Of a stretch of DNA of 64,000 bases, positions 1-7,856 are shown piece by piece (position 1 is the first letter of the stretch; every line of letters begins with the position of its first letter). The position numbers and the translations under genes are program-made. Below the pieces are notes generated by a model. It was not told where the DNA came from, searched no databases, and worked only from the letters and a program-made list of their open reading frames with translations. This stretch comes from Actinomycetes bacterium (GTDB taxonomy: Bacteria > Actinomycetota > Actinomycetes > Actinomycetales > Microbacteriaceae). The stretch lies in the NCBI GenBank assembly GCA_023436775.1, contig JAEZHW010000007.1, forward strand, positions 1 through 64,000. Reading direction: 5' to 3'.

Positions 1-5
1 CCTTA

Positions 6-40
6 GTCTCGTGGGCTCGGAGATGTGTATAAAGAGACAG
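6..40. other. Nextera transposase adapter remnant (artefact)
   Basis: The first bases reproduce the Illumina Nextera read-2 transposase adapter: GTCTCGTGGGCTCGG followed by the mosaic end AGATGTGTATAA(A)GAGACAG, with one additional A in the mosaic end. This is library-preparation sequence left at a contig end. Bases 1-5 are also suspect, and genomic sequence probably starts at about base 41. Confidence 0.95.
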
Positions 41-65
41 GGGCCAGGCGGCCCGCCTCACCAAC

Positions 66-1463
66 CTACTTGAGAATGTCGATGTCCTTCGTTTCCTTGC
101 TGAGCGCCAACGCCAGCACAGTCAGCAGGCTCGCGGCGCTGAGGTAGATGCCCACCAACCACGGGTTGCCATCCGACTGCGACTGCCACAGCAGCAGCGC
201 CACGCTGGGGGCGAGGCCCGCACCCAGGATCGAGGACACGTTGTAGGCGATCGCGGAGCCGGTGTAGCGCACGTTCGTCGGGAACAGTTCCGGCAGAATC
301 GCGGCCATCGGCCCGAAGGTCAGGCCCATCAGCGTGAATCCGATGACGAGGAACGCCATCACCCCCGCGAAGCCACCCCAGAGCAGCGGCATGAACACGA
401 AACCGAAGGCAACGATGCCGGCACTCACCCAGAGCAGCATCTTGCGGCGACCGAAGCGGTCGGCCAGCGGACCCGAGACGAGCGTGAAGATACCGAAGAA
501 CACGCAGCCGACAATCATCATCAGAATGAAGTTGTTGTAGCTGTACCCGAGTCCCGGCACCGCGCCCGCGGTGGTCGGCTCGACCGGAGCACGGCCATAG
601 GTCAGCGAGAACGCGGTCATCAGGTAGAACAGCACATAGGTCGCCAACATGATGAAGGTGCCGAGGATCAGTGCCCACCAGTGCTTGCGCAGGGTCGCCA
701 GCAGCGGCAGCTTCTCCACCTCACCGCGGTCCAGCGTGCGCTGGAAGGCGGGCGTCTCGACCAGGCGCAACCGCACCCAGAGGCCGACGATGACCATGAT
801 GGCGCTGAGCAGGAAGGGCACGCGCCAGCCCCAGTCGAGGAAGGCCTGCGACGGCTGCGACGGGTCGTCCGAGGGCAGCAGGAAGGCCAGCACCAGGAAG
901 ATCGAGTTGGCCAGGATGAAGCCGATCGGGGCGCCAAGCTGCGGGAAGGTGCCGTAGAGGGCGCGCTTACCTTCCGGCGCGTTTTCGGTGGCCACCAGGG
1001 CGGCGCCACTCCACTCACCGCCAAGGCCGAGGCCCTGGCAGAAGCGCATCAGCACCAGCAGCGCCGGGGCCCAGAACGCCAGGGCGCTGTTCAGCGGCTG
1101 GCCGGAGGCATCCAGCGGCACCACCGGCAGCAAGCCGATGTTGAACGTCGCGATACCCATGGTGAGTAGCGCGCCGATCAGGGTCGCCTTGCGGCCGATC
1201 TTGTCGCCGTAGTGGCCGAAGATGATCGAACCGATCGGGCGGGCAACGAATGCCACGCCGAAGGCGGCGAAGGACTGCAGCAACGCAATCGTCGGGTCAT
1301 CGTTCACGAAGAACAGGTGCGGGAACACCAGCACGGCGGCCGTGGCGTAGACGTAGAAGTCGTAGAACTCGATGGTGGTGCCGACCAACGTGGCAAGAAT
1401 CACTCGGTGCCGAGGATTCACGGGAGCGTTGGGCTCCTGGGTGGCGGCGGAATTCGCGGACAT
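66..1463 (-). CDS. MFS transporter, metabolite:H+ symporter (MHS) family
   Basis: This 465-residue membrane protein has about 12 hydrophobic segments and belongs to the MHS branch of the major facilitator superfamily (ShiA/ProP/KgtP-like). Visible signatures are TTIEFYDFYVYATAA in TM1, the loop GHYGDKIGRKATL (MFS motif A), RFCQGLGLGGEWSGA in TM4 and a second motif A, GPLADRFGRRK, in the second half. The family imports organic acids, shikimate or compatible solutes with protons; the substrate cannot be read from the sequence. The start has a GGGGAG ribosome site about 9 bases upstream. It lies 74 bases downstream of galE on the same strand, and its 3' end is close to the contig edge. Confidence 0.9.
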   Translation of the reverse strand: MSANSAATQEPNAPVNPRHRVILATLVGTTIEFYDFYVYATAAVLVFPHLFFVNDDPTIALLQSFAAFGVAFVARPIGSIIFGHYGDKIGRKATLIGALLTMGIATFNIGLLPVVPLDASGQPLNSALAFWAPALLVLMRFCQGLGLGGEWSGAALVATENAPEGKRALYGTFPQLGAPIGFILANSIFLVLAFLLPSDDPSQPSQAFLDWGWRVPFLLSAIMVIVGLWVRLRLVETPAFQRTLDRGEVEKLPLLATLRKHWWALILGTFIMLATYVLFYLMTAFSLTYGRAPVEPTTAGAVPGLGYSYNNFILMMIVGCVFFGIFTLVSGPLADRFGRRKMLLWVSAGIVAFGFVFMPLLWGGFAGVMAFLVIGFTLMGLTFGPMAAILPELFPTNVRYTGSAIAYNVSSILGAGLAPSVALLLWQSQSDGNPWLVGIYLSAASLLTVLALALSKETKDIDILK

Positions 1464-1537
1464 GCGAAGTGCTCCCCTCGCGGGGCTCCTGACGGCCCCT
1501 ATTGGATTATTGAGTCGATCTCATCGACCAGAGCATC

Positions 1538-2503
1538 CTACGCCTGATTGGTGAGTGCTCCCCATGCGCTGGCGATCATCTCGGTGAGGGTGTAGCGGCG
1601 AGCCCAGTCCAGGTCGCGTGCCGCGAGCGCTCCTGAGGCCACGATGCGGGCCGGGTCGCCCGGACGGCGCGGGCCAATCTCGGGGGTGAAGTCGATGCCG
1701 GTGACCTCAGTGGCGACCTGCATGATTTCGGCGACCGAGGTGCCCGTGCCAGCACCCAGGTTGTACACGCGTTCGATGGGGGAGCCAGCCTCAAGGCGGG
1801 CAGCGGCGGCCACGTGTGCCAGCGCGACGTCCTGCACATGCACATAGTCGCGCACGCAAGTGCCGTCCGGGGTGGCGTAGTCGTCGCCGAAGATCTGCGG
1901 CGTGCGACCCTCCTGCAGGGCCCCCAGCACCAGCGGGATCAGGTTGTGCGGGCTGACGTCACGAATCCGCGGCGAGGCGGTGCCCACCACATTGAAATAC
2001 CGCAGCGAGGTGTGGGCCAGTTCCGTCGCGCGCGCCTGGTCCCGCAGCAGCCACTCACCGATGAGCTTGGACTCGCCGTATGGCGACTCTGGGTGCGTCT
2101 CGGTCTCTTCGGTGACGATGTCGACGTCCGGGGTGCCATAGACGGCAGCGCTGGAGGAGAAGACGATCTTGGTGACTTTGTGGCGCTGCAACGCGGCCAG
2201 CAGCTCGACCATGCCGGTCACGTTCTGACGGTAGGTGTACAGGGGGCGCTGCACCGAGACCCCGGCGTACTTGAAGCCAGCCAGGTGCACGACCCCGTCG
2301 ATGCCGGTGCCGATCGCACGGTCCAGGTGGTTCGGGTTCACCACGTCGCCGTGGATGAACTCGGCACCGTGCGGGACGAAGCCTTCCTTGCCGCTCGACA
2401 GGTCGTCCAGGACCACGGCCTGTCGGCCGGAGTCGAGGAAGGCCTGGGCGACGTGGGCACCGATGTAGCCGGCGCCACCGGTGATCAGCCAGCGAGTGGT
2501 CAC
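1538..2503 (-). CDS. galE: UDP-glucose 4-epimerase (copy 1)
   Basis: This is a short-chain dehydrogenase/reductase of the extended type that interconverts UDP-glucose and UDP-galactose. It has the N-terminal NAD-binding motif GGAGYIGAH, the catalytic serine stretch SSSAAVYG, the Tyr-Lys pair in YGESK and the downstream SLRYFNVVG typical of GalE. The GTG at 2503 gives 321 residues beginning MTTRWLITGG, which matches the other GalE in this window (60067-61065). An in-frame TTG at 2515 is the alternative, and neither has a clear ribosome site. The gene follows ribH by a few dozen bases and may be read through from the riboflavin operon. The exact sugar substrate is inferred from family. Confidence 0.9.
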   Translation of the reverse strand: MTTRWLITGGAGYIGAHVAQAFLDSGRQAVVLDDLSSGKEGFVPHGAEFIHGDVVNPNHLDRAIGTGIDGVVHLAGFKYAGVSVQRPLYTYRQNVTGMVELLAALQRHKVTKIVFSSSAAVYGTPDVDIVTEETETHPESPYGESKLIGEWLLRDQARATELAHTSLRYFNVVGTASPRIRDVSPHNLIPLVLGALQEGRTPQIFGDDYATPDGTCVRDYVHVQDVALAHVAAAARLEAGSPIERVYNLGAGTGTSVAEIMQVATEVTGIDFTPEIGPRRPGDPARIVASGALAARDLDWARRYTLTEMIASAWGALTNQA

Positions 2504-2529
2504 GGGGGAGTCCAATCCGGGGTGGGTCG

Positions 2530-3015
2530 TTAGCCGACGGTGCGCAGGCCGCGCAACACGATCGCGGCCTCCAAGGCGGCCAGGGATGCCTCGGCACCCT
2601 TGTCTTCCTTGGATTCGGGCAGACCGGCGCGGTCGATTCCCTGCTGCTCATCGTCGAGGGTGAGCACCCCGAAGCCGACCGGCTTGCCGGTGTCCAGGGC
2701 CACGCGGGTGAGGCCCTCGGTGGCGGCGGACGAGACGTACTCGAAGTGCGGGGTGCCGCCTCGGATGATCACACCCAGGGCGACGACGGCGTCGTAGCCG
2801 GACTCGAGCGCGGCTTTGGCCACCAGCGGCAGCTCAAAGGAGCCCGGCACCGGGATCACCGTGACGTCGGCGCCGGTGGGCTCCAGGGCCCGGAGCGAGC
2901 CTGCCACCAGCGCGTCGGCGATGCGGCTGTGCCAGCGGCCCGCCACGATCGCGATCTTCAGGCCAGTGCCGTCCAGGGTCGTCTGGGCAGCCAGCGGGGA
3001 TCCTGCACCACTCAT
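2530..3015 (-). CDS. ribH: 6,7-dimethyl-8-ribityllumazine synthase
   Basis: Lumazine synthase condenses 5-amino-6-ribitylaminouracil with 3,4-dihydroxy-2-butanone 4-phosphate in riboflavin synthesis, and forms icosahedral or pentameric cages. The 161-residue length is normal. Visible family motifs are VAGRWHSRIADALVAG near the N-terminus, VPGSFELPL (substrate loop), ALGVIIRGGTPHFEYV with the catalytic His, and GFGVLTLDDEQQ. Its ATG overlaps the ribBA stop by four bases (ATGA), so it is translationally coupled as the last rib gene of the operon. Confidence 0.96.
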   Translation of the reverse strand: MSGAGSPLAAQTTLDGTGLKIAIVAGRWHSRIADALVAGSLRALEPTGADVTVIPVPGSFELPLVAKAALESGYDAVVALGVIIRGGTPHFEYVSSAATEGLTRVALDTGKPVGFGVLTLDDEQQGIDRAGLPESKEDKGAEASLAALEAAIVLRGLRTVG

Positions 3016-4295
3016 TCGGTGGACTCCTCAATGGAAATCGGGGTGCTGTGCGCCAGCGAGGCGGGCAGCAGGTGTCCCATCCGGTCACGTTTGGTCTCGA
3101 GGTAGGCCTCATTCACGTCACCGACACCCACCACCAGCGGCACCTGCTCTGCGACAGTCACGCCGAGACGCTCCAACTGTGCCACCTTATCGGGATTGTT
3201 GGTCAGCAGGCGGATCGATGCGAGGCCCAGATCTTCCAGGATCGCGGCAGCAGCGGTGTAATCGCGCGCATCCGCGGGCAGGCCGAGCTCGGTGTTCGCA
3301 TCCACAGTGTCGCGACCCTGCTCCTGCAGGCGGTACGCGCGCAACTTGTTGATCAGGCCGATGCCCCGGCCCTCGTGGCCGCGCATATAGATCACGACAC
3401 CGCCCTCGGCGATGACGCGATCCAACGCAGCGTCCAATTGCGGGCCACATTCGCACTTCAGCGAGCCGAAGGCCTCGCCGGTGATGCACTCCGAGTGCAC
3501 TCGCACCAGGGCCCCGTCCGCGATCGGATCGCCGATCAGGGCGAGGTGGTCGGCACCGGTGTGGGCGTCGCGGTACGCGCGCACGCGCAACGTGCCGTGC
3601 GTGGTCGGGATCGTGGTCTCCACCTCGAAGTGCACTCGCGGGTGTTCCGGGTGCGTCTCGATCGTGCCGGTGGCAAGGGACTGGTAGCCCTGCTCGCGGA
3701 TATGCTCGACCAGGTCGGCGATGGTGATCACCGGAATGTTCTGGTGACCGCCGAGTGCGATCAGGGCGGGCAGGCGCATCATCTCGCCGTCGTCGCCGAC
3801 AATCTCGGCGATGGCGCCCACCGGGCGCAGGCCCGCCAGCTGCATCAGGTCCACCGCGGCCTCGGTGTGCCCGGGGCGTTCCAGCACGCCGCCGTCCACC
3901 GCGCGCAGCGGCAGGATGTGGCCCGGGCGGATCAGGCTGCCGGGCGTCGATTCGGGGTCGGCCAGCACGCGCAGGGTGTGCGCACGGTCGCTGGCGCTAA
4001 TGCCGGTGGACACCCGGTCAGCGGCGTCCACCGAAATGGTGTACGCGGTGCCGCGCGGGTCCTCGTTCTGCTGCACCATGCGCGGCAGGCGCAGCTTGTC
4101 GGCCAGGGCGTTCGGCATCGGGGCGCAGACAAACCCGGACGTGTTCGCGACCATCCAGGCCATCCACTCCGGGGTGGCCAGTTCGGCCGCCAGGATCACG
4201 TCGCCCTCGTTCTCGCGTCCCTCATCGTCGACGACGATGACCGGACGGCCCTGCCGCAGCGCGGCAACGGCCTCGGGGATAGTGGCCAAACTCAT
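3012..4295 (-). CDS. ribBA: bifunctional DHBP synthase / GTP cyclohydrolase II
   Basis: This 427-residue fusion carries two riboflavin-pathway activities. The N-terminal half (about residues 1-205) is 3,4-dihydroxy-2-butanone 4-phosphate synthase, with VDDEGRENEGDVILAA and RPGHILPLRA. The C-terminal half is GTP cyclohydrolase II, with the zinc cluster HSECITGEAFGSLKCECG and the MRGHEGRGIGL motif. The start MSLATIPEAV at 4295 overlaps the ribE stop as ATGA; a longer upstream frame runs inside ribE and is not credible. The order ribD-ribE-ribBA-ribH is the common one in Gram-positive bacteria. Confidence 0.96.
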   Translation of the reverse strand: MSLATIPEAVAALRQGRPVIVVDDEGRENEGDVILAAELATPEWMAWMVANTSGFVCAPMPNALADKLRLPRMVQQNEDPRGTAYTISVDAADRVSTGISASDRAHTLRVLADPESTPGSLIRPGHILPLRAVDGGVLERPGHTEAAVDLMQLAGLRPVGAIAEIVGDDGEMMRLPALIALGGHQNIPVITIADLVEHIREQGYQSLATGTIETHPEHPRVHFEVETTIPTTHGTLRVRAYRDAHTGADHLALIGDPIADGALVRVHSECITGEAFGSLKCECGPQLDAALDRVIAEGGVVIYMRGHEGRGIGLINKLRAYRLQEQGRDTVDANTELGLPADARDYTAAAAILEDLGLASIRLLTNNPDKVAQLERLGVTVAEQVPLVVGVGDVNEAYLETKRDRMGHLLPASLAHSTPISIEESTE

Positions 4296-4915
4296 GCGGA
4301 GATTCCTTCCGAGGCGGGGTAGCGCAGCAAGCGCTGCACGTGCCGAGCCAGCATGTCGCTCTCCAGGTTGACCCGGTCGCCGACGGTGCGCAGGCCGAGC
4401 GTGGTTGCCTGCAGCGTCTCGGGGATCAACGACACTTCGAACCATTCGTCACCGATCTCGCCGCCGAGGGCCGAGACGGTGAGCGAGACCCCATCGACGG
4501 TGATCGAGCCCTTGTCGGTCACCAGCGGAGCGATCGCGGCGGGCAGGGCAATGCGCACCACCTGCCAGTCAGCGCCGGGACGGACCTCGAGCACCGTACT
4601 GGTGGCGTCCACGTGGCCCTGCACGATGTGGCCGCCGAGGCGGTCGCCGAGCGCCGCCGCGCGCTCTAGGTTGACCTTGGTGCCGACCACTGCGTCACCG
4701 ATCGTGCTCATGTGGATGGACTGCGCCATCACCACCGCAGCGAACCAGTCCGGTCCCTGATCGATCACGGTCAGGCAGACGCCGCTGGTTGCGATCGAGT
4801 CGCCGTGGCGGGTGCCTTCCAGCACCTTGCTGCCGCGGATGGTCAGCCGCAGGCCATCACCCGCGGGCTCACGGGCGATCACTTCGCCCAGTTCTTCGAT
4901 GATGCCGGTGAACAC
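4292..4915 (-). CDS. ribE: riboflavin synthase alpha subunit
   Basis: Riboflavin synthase dismutates two lumazine molecules to riboflavin. The 207-residue protein starts MFTGIIEELGEV, the nearly invariant family N-terminus, from a GTG that overlaps the ribD stop by one base (TAGTG). It contains two lumazine-binding repeats: the first with SGVCLTV and the second with GSITVDGVSLTV, plus LGDRLGGHIVQGHVD. The upstream in-frame extension to 5173 lies inside ribD and is rejected. It ends with an ATGA overlap into ribBA. Confidence 0.95.
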   Translation of the reverse strand: MFTGIIEELGEVIAREPAGDGLRLTIRGSKVLEGTRHGDSIATSGVCLTVIDQGPDWFAAVVMAQSIHMSTIGDAVVGTKVNLERAAALGDRLGGHIVQGHVDATSTVLEVRPGADWQVVRIALPAAIAPLVTDKGSITVDGVSLTVSALGGEIGDEWFEVSLIPETLQATTLGLRTVGDRVNLESDMLARHVQRLLRYPASEGISA

Positions 4916-5961
4916 TAGTTGCTCTCCTGGGTGGGGCGGATGGGGCGGGCGATCGTGAGCTGATCCTCGCCAAGACTGATGCGGTCGACCACGCGCAGCC
5001 GGATGGCCTGCTCGATGCTGGCGACGCCGACATCGCCGATGGCGGTGCGGCCGCCGCCGAGCAGCACGGGTGCCTGGTAGATCAGCAGTTCGTCGACGAA
5101 GCCGGCGCGAATGAAGGCGCTGGCCAGCGTCGGTCCGCCTTCGACGAAGACCGAGCGCACCTCGCGCTGCCACAGGTCGGCGAGGACCTCGTGCAGGTCG
5201 TGCGTGGCATAGACCAGCGGTTCGACCGGGTGCTGCAGCACAGCGGAATCGGCGGGAACGTCGCGCTCGCCGATGATGACCGGGATCGGCTGGTGCTCCA
5301 GCAGGCGGCCGTCGTCGGCCCGGGCGGTGAGGCTGGGGTTATCGGCGATCACGGTGCCGATACCGGCGACGATCGCCCCGTGCGCGGTGCGGCGGCGGTG
5401 CACGTCGCTGCGGGCGGCAGCGCCGGTGATCCATTGGCTGGAGCCGTCATCGGCTGCGGCGCGACCGTCCAGGGACTGCGCCCACTTGACGGTGACGAAG
5501 GGGCGGCCGAGTCGGTTCGCGGTCAACCAGCCGTGCAGCAGCGCCTCGGCCTCGTCCTGTCTGACGCCCGCGATCACGTCAACGCCGGCCTCAGCCAGTA
5601 GCGCACCGCCGCCCTGGGCGGTGGGGTTCGGGTCGGAGACGGCGTAGACGACGCGCGCGATGCCTGCGTCCCGCAGTGCATGGCTGCAGGGACCGGTGCG
5701 TCCGGTGTGGTTGCACGGTTCGAGGGTCACCACCGCGGTTGCGCCCTGGGCCTCGCCTGGGGCGAGCTTGCTCAGCGCATCCACCTCGGCGTGCGGGGTG
5801 CCCGCGCCCTGGTGCCAGCCCTCGGCAATGATCTGACCAGCAGGGTTCACGATGACGCAGCCCACCTGCGGGTTGACGCCCCAGACCGGGCCGCGGGCCG
5901 CCAGTTCAAGGGCGCGCGTCATCGCCGCCTCGTACCTGGCCTGTGCGGTTGCGTCGGTCAT
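4915..5961 (-). CDS. ribD: bifunctional riboflavin deaminase/reductase
   Basis: RibD deaminates and then reduces the pyrimidine intermediate of riboflavin synthesis. The N-terminal deaminase domain shows the zinc ligands in TPHAEVDAL and EPCNHTGRTGPC. The C-terminal reductase domain starts around residue 150 with FVTVKWAQSLDGRAA and contains SVFVEGGPTLASAFI. The chosen start, MTDATAQARYE, has an AAGGAG ribosome site 9 bases upstream and gives 348 residues; an upstream frame extending to 6105 would run into the FMN riboswitch. It is the first gene of the rib operon and should be controlled by the riboswitch just upstream. Confidence 0.95.
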   Translation of the reverse strand: MTDATAQARYEAAMTRALELAARGPVWGVNPQVGCVIVNPAGQIIAEGWHQGAGTPHAEVDALSKLAPGEAQGATAVVTLEPCNHTGRTGPCSHALRDAGIARVVYAVSDPNPTAQGGGALLAEAGVDVIAGVRQDEAEALLHGWLTANRLGRPFVTVKWAQSLDGRAAADDGSSQWITGAAARSDVHRRRTAHGAIVAGIGTVIADNPSLTARADDGRLLEHQPIPVIIGERDVPADSAVLQHPVEPLVYATHDLHEVLADLWQREVRSVFVEGGPTLASAFIRAGFVDELLIYQAPVLLGGGRTAIGDVGVASIEQAIRLRVVDRISLGEDQLTIARPIRPTQESN

Positions 5962-6039
5962 CCTGTGTGGCTCCTTGCGAGCGTTCCGGGATGCGCATCG
6001 AGTTGTGGGCGCGTGGGGCGTCCATCCTCGACCGTGCTG

Positions 6040-6190
6040 CCTACCCTCCGGACTCGAGTCGCTGGGGGACTCATCACCGTCGGTTCCGGAATTCCACCGG
6101 ATCAACCAGTTCGCGGTACCGGGGTGGCACCGGCGACCTGGGTCGCGGACTGTGACCGCCGGTTCGGATTCTCACCGACCCCGGAAGCAC
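6040..6190 (-). ncRNA. FMN riboswitch (RFN element)
   Basis: On the minus strand the leader of ribD contains the RFN landmarks in order: CTTCCGGGGTCGGTG near the 5' end, GAATCCGAACCGGCGGTCAC, GGTTGATCCGGTGGAATTCC, GAACCGACGGTGA and AGTCCGGAGGG at the 3' side. These are the conserved loops and the closing helix of the FMN aptamer. It lies about 80 bases before the ribD start, so FMN would repress ribD-ribE-ribBA-ribH. No poly-U terminator is evident between aptamer and start, so control at translation (the AAGGAG site) or by Rho is plausible. A TACCCT hexamer at 6202-6207 (minus) is a candidate -10 element. Confidence 0.93.
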
Positions 6191-6344
6191 GTTCGTTGTC
6201 TAGGGTAGTCCAACGTTCTGTATGCTCCCGTATTCCCAGAATCTGGCCGGAACAGTGCGCAATCTTCGGCGAGGCGGTGGTGCCAACCGCATGTCCGTGT
6301 GTGACTCAGCCCAGCCTGGGCTGCGCTCGCGGCGAACTCTGGAC

Positions 6345-6371
6345 TTGATCTGCAGGGGATCGGGCTACCCT
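6345..6371 (+). promoter_or_regulatory. aspA promoter, leaderless
   Basis: TTGATC at 6345-6350 and TACCCT at 6366-6371, with a short 15-base spacer, resemble housekeeping-sigma elements. The ATG follows the -10 by 7 bases, so transcription should begin at or within a base of the start codon. No ribosome site is present. Confidence 0.55.
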
Positions 6372-6378
6372 ATGGGCC

Positions 6379-7776
6379 ATGAGCGAGATGCGAATCGAAG
6401 TGGATTCACTCGGCGAGATGGCAGTTCCTGCCAACGCCTACTGGGGCATTCACACTGCCCGAGCCCTCGAGAACTTTCCCATCACGCAGCGACCAATCTC
6501 GGTCTATCCGCATTTGGTGCGCGCCTATGCCCTGGTGAAGCTCGCCTCGGCGCGTGCGAATGTCGAACTCGGCGTCCTTGACCCCGAGAAGGCGAAGTAC
6601 ATCGAGCAGGCCTGTCAGGAGATCGCCGACGGCGCGCTACTGGACCAGTTCCCGGTGGGCGTCATTCAGGGTGGTGCGGGCACTAGCACGAACATGAATG
6701 TGAACGAGGTGGTGGCCAATCGGGCGCTGGAAATTGCGGGCCGGCCTCGTGGCGATTACGCCTTCATCCATCCGATCGATGACGTGAACCGCTCGCAAAG
6801 CACGAACGACACCTACCCGTCGGCCGTGAAGCTATCGCTGATCTTCAGCCTGCCGGTGCTGCTGGAGGAGCACACGGCGCTCAAGGCGGCCTTCGCCAAG
6901 AAGGGCGTCGAGTTCGCCGAAGTGGTCAAGGTCGGCCGCACCCAGCTGCAGGATGCGGTGCCGATGACGCTCGGCCAGGAGTTCACCGGCTTCGCCACCA
7001 CGCTCGGCGAGGATGAGGAGCGGCTGCGCGAGGTGGTCACGCACCTGACCGAACTGAACCTCGGTGCCACTGCAATCGGTACCGGCATCACGGCCCCGCA
7101 CGGCTTCGGCGAGGCAGCGGTGCGCCACCTGCGCGAGCTCACGGGCCTGGACATCAAGCTTGCCAGCGACCTGATCGAGGCCACCAGCGACACCGGCGTC
7201 TTCATGACCCTGTCGGGCGTGCTGAAGCGCGCTGCCGTGAAGCTCAGCAAGATCAGCAGCGACCTGCGTCTGCTCTCGAGCGGGCCGCAGGCGGGCTTCG
7301 GTGAGATCAACCTGCCGCCCCGGCAGGCCGGTTCGAGCATCATGCCCGGCAAGGTGAATCCGGTCATTCCTGAGGTGATGAACCAGGTCGCGTTCTCAAT
7401 CATTGGGGCGGACGCGACCGTGACCGCAGCGAGCGAGGCCGGTCAGTTGCAGCTCAACGCTTTCGAGCCGGTGATCGCGCACTCGCTGCTGCAGTCGATG
7501 CTCTGGCTGACGAACGCGGTGCGGGTGCTGCGCGTGCTCTGCGTCGAGGGCATCACCGCGAACACGGATCGCCTGGCCGCGGGCGTGGCTACCTCGGTGA
7601 GTGTGGTGACCGCGCTGACGCCGCGGATTGGCTACTCGGCGGCGGCAAAGTTGGCGCACGAGGCGCTGATGTCGAATGCCTCGATCGCCGACCTGGTCGT
7701 CGGGGCGGGTCTGCTGACGCGGGAGGAAGTCACCGAGCTGCTGCAGACCAGCAAGATCACCGGCGCGGGGGCCTAG
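6379..7776 (+). CDS. aspA: aspartate ammonia-lyase
   Basis: This 465-residue enzyme of the fumarase/aspartase superfamily most likely deaminates L-aspartate reversibly to fumarate. Family signatures are QGGAGTSTNMNVNEV, HPIDDVNRSQSTNDTYPSA, GRTQLQDAVPMTLGQEF, TAIGTGI and the flexible catalytic loop GSSIMPGKVNPVIPE. The aspartase assignment over class II fumarase rests on overall resemblance and is good but not absolute. The start is MSEMRIEVDSLGE, directly behind a -10 hexamer. It converges with trpS, with only about 80 bases between them. Confidence 0.88.
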   Translation: MSEMRIEVDSLGEMAVPANAYWGIHTARALENFPITQRPISVYPHLVRAYALVKLASARANVELGVLDPEKAKYIEQACQEIADGALLDQFPVGVIQGGAGTSTNMNVNEVVANRALEIAGRPRGDYAFIHPIDDVNRSQSTNDTYPSAVKLSLIFSLPVLLEEHTALKAAFAKKGVEFAEVVKVGRTQLQDAVPMTLGQEFTGFATTLGEDEERLREVVTHLTELNLGATAIGTGITAPHGFGEAAVRHLRELTGLDIKLASDLIEATSDTGVFMTLSGVLKRAAVKLSKISSDLRLLSSGPQAGFGEINLPPRQAGSSIMPGKVNPVIPEVMNQVAFSIIGADATVTAASEAGQLQLNAFEPVIAHSLLQSMLWLTNAVRVLRVLCVEGITANTDRLAAGVATSVSVVTALTPRIGYSAAAKLAHEALMSNASIADLVVGAGLLTREEVTELLQTSKITGAGA

Positions 7777-7856
7777 TTCGAGCACCCGGCGGGGGCGTCG
7801 GCCAGTGCGTCCGCGCGCAACCGCTCGACCGAGCGGGCCGCGGGCTGCGCTCGCCA

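Larger units (their letters stand above)
5962..6378. other. intergenic region between divergent ribD and aspA
   Basis: This 417-base gap holds the FMN riboswitch and the presumed ribD promoter on the minus strand, and the aspA promoter at the right end on the plus strand. No gene is evident in it; the translated frames that cross it are shadows of the aptamer. Confidence 0.8.

Noticed and set aside
7777..7856. CCGCTCG/CGAGCGG mini-hairpin between aspA and trpS as terminator
   Set aside because: The stem is short, the loop is two bases, and there is no T run on either side; the evidence is not sufficient.
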